In this document: piece after piece, positions 42,270 to 50,967 of the stretch
Position numbering within the stretch: position 1 is the first letter of the stretch
Layout: each line of letters begins with the position of its first letter
Assembly: GCA_019894875.1 (NCBI GenBank)
Contig: JAGXNR010000013.1
Location: 1 to 51,486 of the forward strand
From: Promethearchaeota archaeon
GTDB taxonomy: Archaea; Asgardarchaeota; Lokiarchaeia; Sigynarchaeales; SOKP01
DNA: 51,486 bases
Direction of reading: 5' to 3'
The notes under the pieces: model-generated
Database searches by the model: none
What the model saw: the letters and a program-made list of their open reading frames with translations, nothing else
What the model was told of the DNA's origin: nothing
Translations under genes and position numbers: made by a program

Positions 42270-44261
42270 CTAAGTCAATTTGTCCTTCCAACTTTCTACA
42301 TTCTCAACAATCTCTTTTTTATCAATCTCACTCAGTAGTTGATCGTTAAACCGATGCTGGTTAATGAAACTTCGTAATTTATGCAAAGTAACGGAAAATC
42401 CCTTTTTTTCAAGCACAAGATCAGCAATTTTTTGCAATTCTTCACTAAATTTTTCCCCTTTTAAGTTATGTAACTTCTGAACTAAATTATCAAAAGCAGC
42501 ACTTATTAATATACCCGTTTCATCTTTAGTTTTAAGAGTTTTTGCAGGCTTTGGGGTCTGTTTTGGAGCAAATTGAATTTTTTCTTGTAGTTTTTTCTTT
42601 ATCTCCGTAATTCTTTCTGTAGTTTTTTGAGCAGGGGGTGTTGATTGAGGAGTTTTTTCAGCTTGTAATTGTTTTCCTTGTTGATTTCCAGAATAATTTT
42701 GTTTTGAAGAGACATTTTGAAATTTAGGGCTAGTAATTGGTTTAATTTCTTTAGCTGTTTCTAATTGGTCTCTTTTGATAGGTTTTGATGCGACAGTAGG
42801 AGTTTTAGTCTTCTGTGAGCCATAATGTGTATCTGAATATGCTTTTTCCCATAAATTTTTAATAATAGGATCCAGTAATGATATTAACGGTTTGAAATTA
42901 CTGCCAATTCCAATGAAATCATTCAATTGTTCTTTTGCTTCTTTTTGAATGACACCAATAGTCATTTGATTACTATCAGCCTTTATTGCGATGATATTAT
43001 CGTTCTCTAGAGTTTTATATATAATGTTTGATATAGAGTGAAAATTTTTAACAGTGCTGTTTGTATGTGGCTCTGAAGAAACAATTTTTATTTTTAAACT
43101 TCTCGGTATTTTTTCAAATTGTTCCAGGGCTAAATGATTTTCAAGGTGTGGTACTATAATAACAAGCTCATTTTCAGCTGTAGAAATAGATTTTTGAATT
43201 TCTTCATTTATTTTTATCAGGCTACTGACAGTCCAAATATTAGAAAGTGTAGATGTCTCTGAAGTACTCACTTCTTGATAATACTCCCTCATAAGGCTTT
43301 CAAGGGGTTTATTTAAATTTGAAACTTCATCAATGGAACTTTGAATAACTGCATTCATATCCTCCGTAATATTACTTTCAAGTTTTTCCATCTCTTTAGA
43401 AAGTGAATCGTTATTTTCTTTAAGGATATCATAAATTTTATTCATTTTGGTTTCAAAATTACTTAACATGTTAAGTAATATTAGTTTGAAGTCATCACGA
43501 TATTGGAATGTGGTATTTACTAAATTCTTCATTGGTTTGATTGCTTTATCAAACTCTTGTTCAATAGTTTCATGAAGGTTTTTAGAAAAACCTTTTACTA
43601 ATGTATCTACTTTTTCTTTGAAGACTTGCTCAATAATCGTTAAAATTTCTTCCTTATGTTTTTTAAACTCTAATAAATCAATTTTTCCAGTTATTTCAGC
43701 CTTAATACCAGAAATTTGCTTCATTAAATGAGAAAATTGCGTTTGTGTCCCCGCTTTTATGATTTGGCTTAATTCCGCTAATTCATTATTGAGGCTCTTT
43801 AATTCTTCCATTCCTTCAACAACATCTTCTACTTCTTGTTTTTGAATTATGATGTCTTCTTCAATATCTTTTTTCATATCATGAAAACTATCCAGAATAG
43901 TATCTAATTGAATATTTTCATTTTGCTGAAAGGTCTGGCTTACGGTATTAACCAGTAATTCATAAATCGAATCTTTAATCCCCTTTAAGTTTGCGTTAAT
44001 GTTTTCATAATAATTTATAATCGGGAGAATTGGGGGAATTGCCAAATAATGTAATAGAGTTTCTTGCTCTTTTGGAATTATTTGAATCAACAAACCACCA
44101 TTTATAAGCTGACTCAAATTTTCTTCAAATTCATCTAAGGATGTTTTCGATACGATAGAATATAATTCATAATAAGTAAGAGGTGCCTTCCCTATTGTGT
44201 TTAAGTAGATCTCTATTGCATTATTTGAGAGCTGCAGTTTTTTTAAAAAATCTTCCATCAT
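42270..44261 (-). CDS. TrmB-like winged-helix protein with long coiled coil and PLD-like sensor domain
   Basis: The 663-residue protein opens with a TrmB-type winged helix (about 1-75: LQLSNNAIEIYLNTIGKAPLTYYEL). A long coiled coil covers about 95-335. A PLD-like TrmB sensor domain follows (about 350-480; NELVIIVPHLENHL, IKIVSSEPHTN, NIIAIKADSNQMTIGVI), then a Pro/Thr/Gln-rich linker and a helical C-terminal domain (about 580-663). The domain order is that of TrmB regulators stretched by a coiled coil. Its sensor domain matches the one in the protein at 4072-4872. DNA binding is inferred. ATG 44261 is preferred over TTG 44276. It is divergent from the vWA gene pair. Confidence 0.75.
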   Translation of the reverse strand: MMEDFLKKLQLSNNAIEIYLNTIGKAPLTYYELYSIVSKTSLDEFEENLSQLINGGLLIQIIPKEQETLLHYLAIPPILPIINYYENINANLKGIKDSIYELLVNTVSQTFQQNENIQLDTILDSFHDMKKDIEEDIIIQKQEVEDVVEGMEELKSLNNELAELSQIIKAGTQTQFSHLMKQISGIKAEITGKIDLLEFKKHKEEILTIIEQVFKEKVDTLVKGFSKNLHETIEQEFDKAIKPMKNLVNTTFQYRDDFKLILLNMLSNFETKMNKIYDILKENNDSLSKEMEKLESNITEDMNAVIQSSIDEVSNLNKPLESLMREYYQEVSTSETSTLSNIWTVSSLIKINEEIQKSISTAENELVIIVPHLENHLALEQFEKIPRSLKIKIVSSEPHTNSTVKNFHSISNIIYKTLENDNIIAIKADSNQMTIGVIQKEAKEQLNDFIGIGSNFKPLISLLDPIIKNLWEKAYSDTHYGSQKTKTPTVASKPIKRDQLETAKEIKPITSPKFQNVSSKQNYSGNQQGKQLQAEKTPQSTPPAQKTTERITEIKKKLQEKIQFAPKQTPKPAKTLKTKDETGILISAAFDNLVQKLHNLKGEKFSEELQKIADLVLEKKGFSVTLHKLRSFINQHRFNDQLLSEIDKKEIVENVESWKDKLT

Positions 44262-44430
44262 TATGTCGCGTACCAATTTCTCATATTTTTGTGAACTTTA
44301 TATACATTTTATAAACATTTTGAATTTTTATTTGTATTTATTTTTCGTCTTTACTAAAAAATATAAGGAGGATCTATCATTATAATTAATAGAAAATTTT
44401 AAGATCTTTACTGTCTATTAAATATATATT

Positions 44431-44435
44431 GGTGA
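44431..44435 (+). promoter_or_regulatory. Shine-Dalgarno site of the first vWA gene
   Basis: GGTGA lies five bases before ATG 44441. It places the start there rather than at the in-frame TTG 44429 that overlaps the site. Confidence 0.6.
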
Positions 44436-44440
44436 ACGAC

Positions 44441-45805
44441 ATGAAGGAAGATGTTTATTTCTACTTAGATTTAACAAAAGAAATTCTGAAAAAAAAAGAA
44501 TTAGTTAAAGTCATCAAGTATTACATTGAAGAAAAAAATAAAGTAAACATCAAGGGACGCTACTCACTCCTTATATTCCAAGAAGAAGGTAATCCAATTT
44601 TCATCACAGATAAAAAAGATTCAGGGATTATTGCAAAATCTATCGATGAGAATTGGAGATTTAGACCGAAAAAACAGAGTTTCTTTGAAAATGGCTTATT
44701 CTATATTTTTTCTTATATCGCTGAGACGGTCAGAAAAAAGTCAAAGTTTAATCGAATTATAATAATAACTGATACACCATCTGATTTATCTGAGGATTAT
44801 CAGGATGCATTATTTAATCTTGTCTCCAAAATAAAAAACTTTCCTACTTTCATAGATATCATTAGGGTTTCTGATAGTGCTAACCAACTTTTTAGTGATG
44901 ACGTGAAACTGAACATGTTAGCTAGCGATACAAAAGGAGGTATTTTTTATCTCAAAGACAAAAAAGAACTGGCTGATGTGATTAAAAAATTAGTCAAAAC
45001 CAAACAATTTACAAACACATTTGCCGACCAACCAGATCGTATTCAGATTAGTAAAGAAGATTATGCATTTTATAATCGGTTAGCAAAACCATTAAAAAAA
45101 TCAGAGAGTACAATGGAACAATTAGTGTGTCATTTTTGCAAGGAGGAAGTATGTCCAATATGTACTGATGTATATGATATTCCTCTACTTTGTGAAGATT
45201 GCAATACTAGTTTTCACAATTGTTGTCTTACGAATTATACTATTAATCATAATATTGGAATTCCTAATATTTTACGTTGCCCCGGTCCCTCGTGTGATGT
45301 ACTTATTAAAATAGATGAAGATGAACTTATTGAAGTATCTGGTGAAGTAGAGGTGACTAGTGTAAAAGAATATATGGATGAAGAAGTTCTACATGAAATC
45401 CCTAAAACTCTTCCTAAGGTACAACCCTTACCAAAAGCATCTTCTAAGGTTGAAATTGAAAAAATGGATAAAATTGAATCAGAACCATCTAGAACTAACG
45501 GTTTAATTGAAGGAGAACCTGTAAAAAAAGTACACATTGGTGGATTTTTTGGTAAAACTTTTACGGTTAAGAAGGTTGGTGATAAAATTGTATATGAAAA
45601 GATAACCAAGAAAACAACTCTTACATCTGATACTACAACAGAAAGAAGTAAACCCAATAAATTTCAAGAGTCGAGTCATTCAAATATTCAGAAACTTGAA
45701 CGTACAAGAAAAAAAGAAGTAAGTTTCGTTATATGTCAACAGTGTGGCAAACAATTAGATCCAAACCAACAGATAAAATGCTCATATTGTGGATCTAGAA
45801 TCTAA
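44441..45805 (+). CDS. vWA-like protein with PHD/RING-like zinc finger and zinc ribbon
   Basis: The 454-residue protein begins with a vWA-like domain (about 1-200): YFYLDLTKE, RYSLLIFQEE, RIIIITDTPSD and FIDIIRVSD strands. The MIDAS DxSxS is only partly kept, as DLTKE. A zinc finger follows (about 230-285) with CHFC, CPIC, CEDC, H-x-CC, and a final C-x4-C, close to the C4HC3 spacing of PHD or RING fingers. An acidic linker leads to KVHIGGFFGKTF, and a C-terminal zinc ribbon (CQQC...CSYC) ends it. It may be a ubiquitin-ligase-like or histone/transcription-type adaptor. The gene at 45997 is a paralogue in tandem. Confidence 0.75.
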   Translation: MKEDVYFYLDLTKEILKKKELVKVIKYYIEEKNKVNIKGRYSLLIFQEEGNPIFITDKKDSGIIAKSIDENWRFRPKKQSFFENGLFYIFSYIAETVRKKSKFNRIIIITDTPSDLSEDYQDALFNLVSKIKNFPTFIDIIRVSDSANQLFSDDVKLNMLASDTKGGIFYLKDKKELADVIKKLVKTKQFTNTFADQPDRIQISKEDYAFYNRLAKPLKKSESTMEQLVCHFCKEEVCPICTDVYDIPLLCEDCNTSFHNCCLTNYTINHNIGIPNILRCPGPSCDVLIKIDEDELIEVSGEVEVTSVKEYMDEEVLHEIPKTLPKVQPLPKASSKVEIEKMDKIESEPSRTNGLIEGEPVKKVHIGGFFGKTFTVKKVGDKIVYEKITKKTTLTSDTTTERSKPNKFQESSHSNIQKLERTRKKEVSFVICQQCGKQLDPNQQIKCSYCGSRI

Positions 45806-45996
45806 GTATTAGAAAGAATTCAAGAATTAATAGGCATATTTTATGGTACTTCAGCAATACTAAAATCATATACCAAAATTTATTATCAAATTAAAGTATA
45901 TGAGATAATAAATAAAAATAAATAATACTTCTACTATTATGTTTTTATAATTTTTCTATATTTTTAGAAAAGCTTTTCATTAATTTTGATACTAAG

Positions 45997-47319
45997 ATGT
46001 TACCCAGCACAGATAAAAGAAACTCAGAAGAATTTATCTTTTATATCGATTTAATCACAAATTTCCTCAAGAAGAAATCTGTAATGAAGGCGATAAACTC
46101 TTTTATCAAAGAAAAAGATAAATTTAATGCTTTAAGTTCTTATGGTGTGGTGCTATTTCAAAAGGGAGAAAATCCTGTAAGTAAATATGATTTAAAAGAT
46201 TCTGATTCTCTGTTAAATGTTATAGATGAAGCATGGGAAACAAGAGAAATTGAGAAGAGTTTTTTAGAAAATGGGTTATATGAGATTTTAGCTTATATTT
46301 TTCGGAAAAGTAGAACATCAAGAAAAAATTATCGAGTAATAATAGTCTCTGATACCCCAAGTAAATTATCAGAAGATTATTATAACGCACTCTACGATTT
46401 ATTAATTAAAGCTAAAAAATTTTCAGCTTTTATAGATATAATCCGTGTAGGAGATGAGAAATTTTATGAAGATGACGTAAAATTAAAAGTCATTTCCAGC
46501 GAAACTCAAGGTGGGATGTTCTACTGCCAAAATGAAAAGCTCTTACAAAATATTTTAGGTTCTTTAATTCAAAATAAAAGTGAATTTAAAGTTTTAAAAA
46601 CTGAAGAAGCAGATCAGATTTTAGGTGAAGATAAAGTTTTTTATGAACGCCTGTCAGTCGATCTTATCTCCCTTTCCGCTGATGACGAAGAAATATGTAC
46701 AATTTGCGAACAGGAAATATGTCCAATATGTGAAGCCCACTCCGATGAAATCCACAAATGCTTCAATTGTGATGCTAAATTCCATAGTTGTTGTGCCGCA
46801 AAATATGCTCTTGCAAAGAACATTGGCTTAAATCATTTATTTAGATGTCCTCAGTGTGAAATTTTGCTAAAATTAGATGAAGAATATGTAGAAATGATAT
46901 ACAAGGAAGATCTTGAAGAAGAAACCTACCTTGAAGAAGAACAAGTTATCGAAGAACAAGTTACCGAAGAACAAGTTGTCGAAGAACAATTTATTGAGGA
47001 ACCAAGTATAGAAGAAATTGATGAATCGGGAGAATTAATTAGCTCAGAAGTACCAATATCAACCCCAGCTTCAAGATCTACCAAGAAAGTTAAGGTTGGA
47101 GGATTTTTTGGAAAAGAAATTGAGATTAATTTAAAGAATGAACCCACATCTACCCCAGTAATAGAACAAACCCCAGTAATAACAGAAAAACCAATATCTA
47201 TAACTGCTTTAAAACCACCAAGAAAAAAGAGAGAGAATACAATTAAATTATGTAAAATTTGTGGTGCTACATTTCAAAAAACTAATACTTGTCCCATGTG
47301 TGGAGCCTCAGTAGACTAA
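45997..47319 (+). CDS. vWA-like protein with PHD/RING-like zinc finger and zinc ribbon (second copy)
   Basis: The 440-residue paralogue of the preceding gene has the same order: vWA-like domain (about 1-200, with IFYIDLITN and RVIIVSDTPSKL), a C4HC3 finger at 234-295 and a Glu/Gln/Val tandem repeat. It continues with the KVKVGGFFGKEI motif and a C-terminal zinc ribbon (CKIC...CPMC). The finger reads CTIC, CPIC, CFNC, H-x-CC and CPQC; the last six of these pairs fit PHD spacing exactly, including the aromatic residue two positions before the final pair. The 191-base gap and shared layout suggest a tandem duplication. Its stop overlaps that of the convergent membrane protein gene. Confidence 0.75.
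   Translation: MLPSTDKRNSEEFIFYIDLITNFLKKKSVMKAINSFIKEKDKFNALSSYGVVLFQKGENPVSKYDLKDSDSLLNVIDEAWETREIEKSFLENGLYEILAYIFRKSRTSRKNYRVIIVSDTPSKLSEDYYNALYDLLIKAKKFSAFIDIIRVGDEKFYEDDVKLKVISSETQGGMFYCQNEKLLQNILGSLIQNKSEFKVLKTEEADQILGEDKVFYERLSVDLISLSADDEEICTICEQEICPICEAHSDEIHKCFNCDAKFHSCCAAKYALAKNIGLNHLFRCPQCEILLKLDEEYVEMIYKEDLEEETYLEEEQVIEEQVTEEQVVEEQFIEEPSIEEIDESGELISSEVPISTPASRSTKKVKVGGFFGKEIEINLKNEPTSTPVIEQTPVITEKPISITALKPPRKKRENTIKLCKICGATFQKTNTCPMCGASVD
46936..46995 (+). repeat. Four 15-base tandem repeats encoding EEQV-type units
   Basis: Units at 46936, 46951, 46966 and 46981 encode EEQVI, EEQVT, EEQVV and EEQFI in the linker of the second vWA protein. The first three differ by only one to three bases, so copy number may vary between strains. 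The first paralogue lacks them. Confidence 0.8.
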
Positions 47320-47864
47320 GAAAGATCTTCCACTAAATACACCCCAGAGACATTTGTTTCTTTAACGGCAGAAAAATCTTTTTTCATTAAAATTGCATAT
47401 TTTCTTAAAATCTGAACAATCTCCTCTAGTTTCTCTTTATGGAAATCTAACAGACTTATCATCACTTTTTTTTCAGATTCCTTACCAATAAATTGAAACC
47501 GATACACGTTAAAAGGTTTTAATTCTAACTTTTTTAATGTTATTTTAATTCTTTCAAATTCTGCCCAATCAACAATAAAAAGTGGTGTATAAGGTAATGT
47601 TATTTCTATATCTTCATGTGATATAGAAAATTTTCTAAGCTTTCCTGGAGATTTCGTTGCAACAGAGACATAGTAATAAATGAAGATTGATATTAATATT
47701 ATACCCAATACCAATGCATATGGGGATTCTGGATAAACAATCATAAGATAAGAATCTAGAATTGCAATAATCGAAATTACTACAAAGACTACCCAACATG
47801 GCATAGTAAACTTACTAAACTTTTCCCCAGAAAAATCAACAATTTCAATTCTTTCACTCTGCAT
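47316..47864 (-). CDS. Two-TM protein with PH-like cytoplasmic domain
   Basis: The 182-residue protein has two adjacent TM segments (about 22-40 and 48-66) followed by a soluble domain with strands and a last helix (FSISHEDIEITLP, DWAEFERIKITL, YRFQFIG, KVMISLLDFHKEKLEEIVQIL). This pattern is that of small PH-like or bPH2 domains on membrane anchors. The role is unknown. The gene's stop overlaps that of the vWA gene by three bases, and it starts 173 bases before the alpha/alpha-toroid gene on the other strand. Confidence 0.65.
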   Translation of the reverse strand: MQSERIEIVDFSGEKFSKFTMPCWVVFVVISIIAILDSYLMIVYPESPYALVLGIILISIFIYYYVSVATKSPGKLRKFSISHEDIEITLPYTPLFIVDWAEFERIKITLKKLELKPFNVYRFQFIGKESEKKVMISLLDFHKEKLEEIVQILRKYAILMKKDFSAVKETNVSGVYLVEDLS

Positions 47865-48037
47865 TTTCTCAAAGATACTTTAATTAAGTTTACATATAAA
47901 TTTTAATGAAAATTTTTTCAATATTTTGAATATTATTTTTGCTTACTTGGATTAAAAAATTTAAAACCAGAGAAACCAGTATAGATAACTATTTTTTAAT
48001 CCCCGGATAATATAATAGATCATCACGGTATGAAATT

Positions 48038-48997
48038 ATGAAAATTCCAAAAAATGTTACAGAATGGTTGTTAGAGGAGGAAAATCCCTCGATTCGTTAT
48101 TGTACTATGCGAGAACTTCAAGAAGTTCCCGAGTCTGATCCAAACCTACAATTGGTTAAAAATCAAATTTCTTCTTACCAACCTGTTAAGAATATGTTAG
48201 ATGCAATGCATCCAGAGGGATATTGGGAAGTTTTTAGTCCAAAGACCAAGAAATCATATGGAAAAGGAGTTGAATATAGACAAGATTCAACTCATTTTAT
48301 TCTTGGTTATCTTGCTGAACTGGGTATGACAAGAGAAGATCCTAAAATCGAAAAAGCTGCCAATCGTTATCTATCTCTACAACAACCAGATGGTGACTTT
48401 ATTGGGCATTCTTCATGTTTATTAGGAATGAATATCAGAACTTTTATATTTCTTGGATTTAAGGATGATCCTCGTCTTAAAAAGACTATTAACTTAATGA
48501 AAAAATTAGTTAGGCATGATGATGGATATTTATGTGACAGGTATGAAGGAAAACGGAAGAGGAGCCCAGTTAAATCATGTGTCAGAGGTTCTGTAAAGGT
48601 ATTGCATGCATTAGCTGAATTACCAGAATTATGGGATGAATCCTTCAGTAAGAAAATAGTCGATTATTTTCTTAATCGTAATATATTATATAAAACGACT
48701 GAGCCTGAGACTTATGTTAACAAGGATGCAGGATTAACGATATTTCCTTTTAATTGGCGATTCGGATTAATCGATATATTACTACCTTTAGCCAAAATGG
48801 GATACGGAAAGGATGTAAGAATGGAATCCGCATGGAAAGTTCTCGTACGACATAAAACGGTAGAGGGAAAATACATATGTGATTGGATTCTTAATAATAA
48901 ATATTGGAAAATTGGAAAAAGTGGTTTAGCAAACAAATGGATTACATTTTATGCTTATCTATGCTTAAAATATAAGGAAAAAGCACACTCGCACTAA
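48038..48997 (+). CDS. Prenyltransferase/squalene-cyclase-like alpha/alpha-toroid protein
   Basis: The 319-residue protein has the repeated helical-hairpin pattern of alpha/alpha-toroid proteins (QQPDGDF, HDDGYL and similar QxxDG turns at about 110 and 160). The start WLLEEENPSIRYCTMREL is typical of the archaeal/bacterial family annotated as terpenoid cyclase/prenyltransferase fold proteins. Such proteins often lack the DxDD catalytic motif of squalene cyclases; I do not see it here. The role is unknown. A basic Cys-containing loop (KRKRSPVKSC) is unusual. The gene is monocistronic. Confidence 0.8.
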   Translation: MKIPKNVTEWLLEEENPSIRYCTMRELQEVPESDPNLQLVKNQISSYQPVKNMLDAMHPEGYWEVFSPKTKKSYGKGVEYRQDSTHFILGYLAELGMTREDPKIEKAANRYLSLQQPDGDFIGHSSCLLGMNIRTFIFLGFKDDPRLKKTINLMKKLVRHDDGYLCDRYEGKRKRSPVKSCVRGSVKVLHALAELPELWDESFSKKIVDYFLNRNILYKTTEPETYVNKDAGLTIFPFNWRFGLIDILLPLAKMGYGKDVRMESAWKVLVRHKTVEGKYICDWILNNKYWKIGKSGLANKWITFYAYLCLKYKEKAHSH

Positions 48998-49107
48998 GAT
49001 TTCAGTAGAAATTATTATAATAAACCAATACCAAATGAAAATATTTATTAAGTTTTAAAGAAAAATTATTCTACTTGAAATTTTTTTATTAGGCGAGAAA
49101 CCACTGT

Positions 49108-49113
49108 AGGTGA
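49108..49113 (+). promoter_or_regulatory. Shine-Dalgarno site before TTG 49119
   Basis: AGGTGA is five bases before TTG 49119. The in-frame GTG 49110 lies inside the site, so TTG is the better start. Confidence 0.55.
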
Positions 49114-49118
49114 ATAAT

Positions 49119-49913
49119 TTGGGAATAATCATTCGAGATATGACTGAAGATGATGAATATTATGTTGGTACTTGTACACATGTAAATGAAAATAATATAG
49201 AAATTGAAGCATCTTCACCTCGTCGAATATCCTGGCTTAAAAAAATGAAAAAATATGGTTTAAAAATAAAAGTAGCTTTTTTGGATAATGTTCATGCAGG
49301 TTTCTTATATATTATGCCTATAGAAATAAACCCATTTCCAATACAAGGAAAGGATTTGATGGTTTTTCCATGTTTAGTTTCACAATCAAAATTTTCTTTA
49401 AAGGGTGTGGGGAAAAAATTAATTAAGGCGGCAGAGGAAGAAAGTATAAAGCAACGTCGCAAAGGAATTGCAACTATTGCTAATTTTTGGGATTTTTGGT
49501 TTATGCCGGCTAAATATTTTGAAAAACTTGGATATAAAGTAGCCCAAAAGCGAGGATTAGAAGCAGTACTTTGGAAACAGTTTGATCCAAGTGCTGATCC
49601 TCCTCAATTCAGAAAGCCGAATTATAAATTCAAACCAATTCAAGGAAAAGTTGTAATTGATCTATTTTGGAATGTTTTTTGTTTAACGAGTGATGTTGAA
49701 GCACAAAGAGTACGAGAAGTAGTCTCTGAATATAAAAACAATGTCGTAATTAATGAATATTCTGGTACTAATCCATCAATTCTAAAAAAATACGGTCTTT
49801 CACGTAGTTTATTTGTAAACGGTAAATGGATTGAAGTAGGTCCAGAGATTGAAAAAAATAGACTCAGGCAAGAGATTGAGGATGCCATAATTAAACAACA
49901 AGCTAATATATAA
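49119..49913 (+). CDS. GNAT acetyltransferase with YoaP-like C-terminal domain
   Basis: The 264-residue protein has an N-terminal GNAT N-acetyltransferase domain (about 1-150), with the acetyl-CoA loop in GVGKKLIKAAEEE and the second-half strand FWDFWFMPAKYFEKLGY. Its C-terminal domain (about 185-264) resembles the YoaP C-terminal, thioredoxin-like fold (DLFWNVFCLTSDVEAQRV, then SLFVNGKW). The expected redox CxxC is reduced to a single Cys here. The substrate is unknown. The start is TTG 49119 by its ribosome site. Confidence 0.83.
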   Translation: MGIIIRDMTEDDEYYVGTCTHVNENNIEIEASSPRRISWLKKMKKYGLKIKVAFLDNVHAGFLYIMPIEINPFPIQGKDLMVFPCLVSQSKFSLKGVGKKLIKAAEEESIKQRRKGIATIANFWDFWFMPAKYFEKLGYKVAQKRGLEAVLWKQFDPSADPPQFRKPNYKFKPIQGKVVIDLFWNVFCLTSDVEAQRVREVVSEYKNNVVINEYSGTNPSILKKYGLSRSLFVNGKWIEVGPEIEKNRLRQEIEDAIIKQQANI

Positions 49914-49948
49914 GCAATAATTAAAAGGAATTACTATTATTTGTCTCA

Positions 49949-50869
49949 ATGATAACCTCAGAATCAGATCATACAAATTTAAGTCCAATATACTCAAAGA
50001 TTAGTATGCTAATATCGGCATCTCTCATGGGCCACGTTGGCCTTCTGGTATCATTCTTTGAGACAAAGTATCCAGTTTATACTATAGTATTATTAAGGGG
50101 GATCTTTGGAACATTATTTTTAACTATTTTTTTATTAAAAACTAAGTCATTAACTTTCAGACTCATAAAGGAATACTTTAAATTACACTTAGCAGCCCTA
50201 ATAATCATGGGAATTGTTAACCCTCTTATTATATTTTTCTACTTTATTAACATAACCATCTCAGGTTATTCCTTAGCAGCTTTTTTACTATATACTGGAG
50301 GAATATTCTTCATTTTATTTTTATTTATAACGAAAGAAGAAAAAGTTTCAAGAATCAACCTATTAAGTTTTATTTTTGCCACAGGAGGAGTAGCAATTAT
50401 TATGGAATTTTGGAGAGGAACTGTTGAGTTCTTAGGAATTATTTATGGAATACTTTCAGGTCTAGCCTTGGGTATACTGATATTTTATAAGAAGAAGGTC
50501 TATAATAAAAGGGATAGAAAAGACTTACCAAAGGGCGCTAATCTAGATACCTTCTTGGCATGGTGGCCAAGTCTTTTTATTGTTGTTATGTTTTTACCAC
50601 TAGGGGTTGTAGATCTTCTTAAATTTGATTTCATTGATTTAGTTTTTTCATTGGTTCTAGGACTTTTCCCTACAGCTATAGCGTTTATTTTATATAATAT
50701 AGGTGTTAAAAATGATAAGGGTGGTAATATAGTAATCTTATCGTATATCGAACCGGTAGTAGCCACCATATGGAGTGTTGTTTTGTTGCAAAGTATATCA
50801 ATATTCACAATTATTGGTGGAAGCTTTATTATTCTGGCAAATATTATTGCTCAGAAATACACTAAATAA
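49949..50869 (+). CDS. EamA/DMT-family transporter
   Basis: The 306-residue membrane protein has ten predicted TM segments in two EamA repeats; the second ends with SYIEPVVATIWSVVLL. A charged loop (KKKVYNKRDRKDLPKG, about 178-195) separates the halves. Its substrate cannot be inferred. It resembles the gene at 22146-23051 in family only. It lies 35 bases after the GNAT-YoaP gene and may be co-transcribed with it. Confidence 0.87.
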   Translation: MITSESDHTNLSPIYSKISMLISASLMGHVGLLVSFFETKYPVYTIVLLRGIFGTLFLTIFLLKTKSLTFRLIKEYFKLHLAALIIMGIVNPLIIFFYFINITISGYSLAAFLLYTGGIFFILFLFITKEEKVSRINLLSFIFATGGVAIIMEFWRGTVEFLGIIYGILSGLALGILIFYKKKVYNKRDRKDLPKGANLDTFLAWWPSLFIVVMFLPLGVVDLLKFDFIDLVFSLVLGLFPTAIAFILYNIGVKNDKGGNIVILSYIEPVVATIWSVVLLQSISIFTIIGGSFIILANIIAQKYTK

Positions 50870-50967
50870 AAGCCAGAAAAATGCACTTACTGGAAAGTAT
50901 AATATAAAGTCTCCCTGATTTCATTAACTACAAAAAAGATTAATGCATATAATGTTAAACTTCGTTT

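Noticed and set aside
45247..45657. Minus-strand 136-residue ORF inside the first vWA gene
   Set aside because: It is the antisense shadow of the acidic linker; the plus frame carries conserved motifs shared with its paralogue.
46936..46995. Regulatory tandem repeat
   Set aside because: It lies inside a coding frame and encodes a regular acidic linker.
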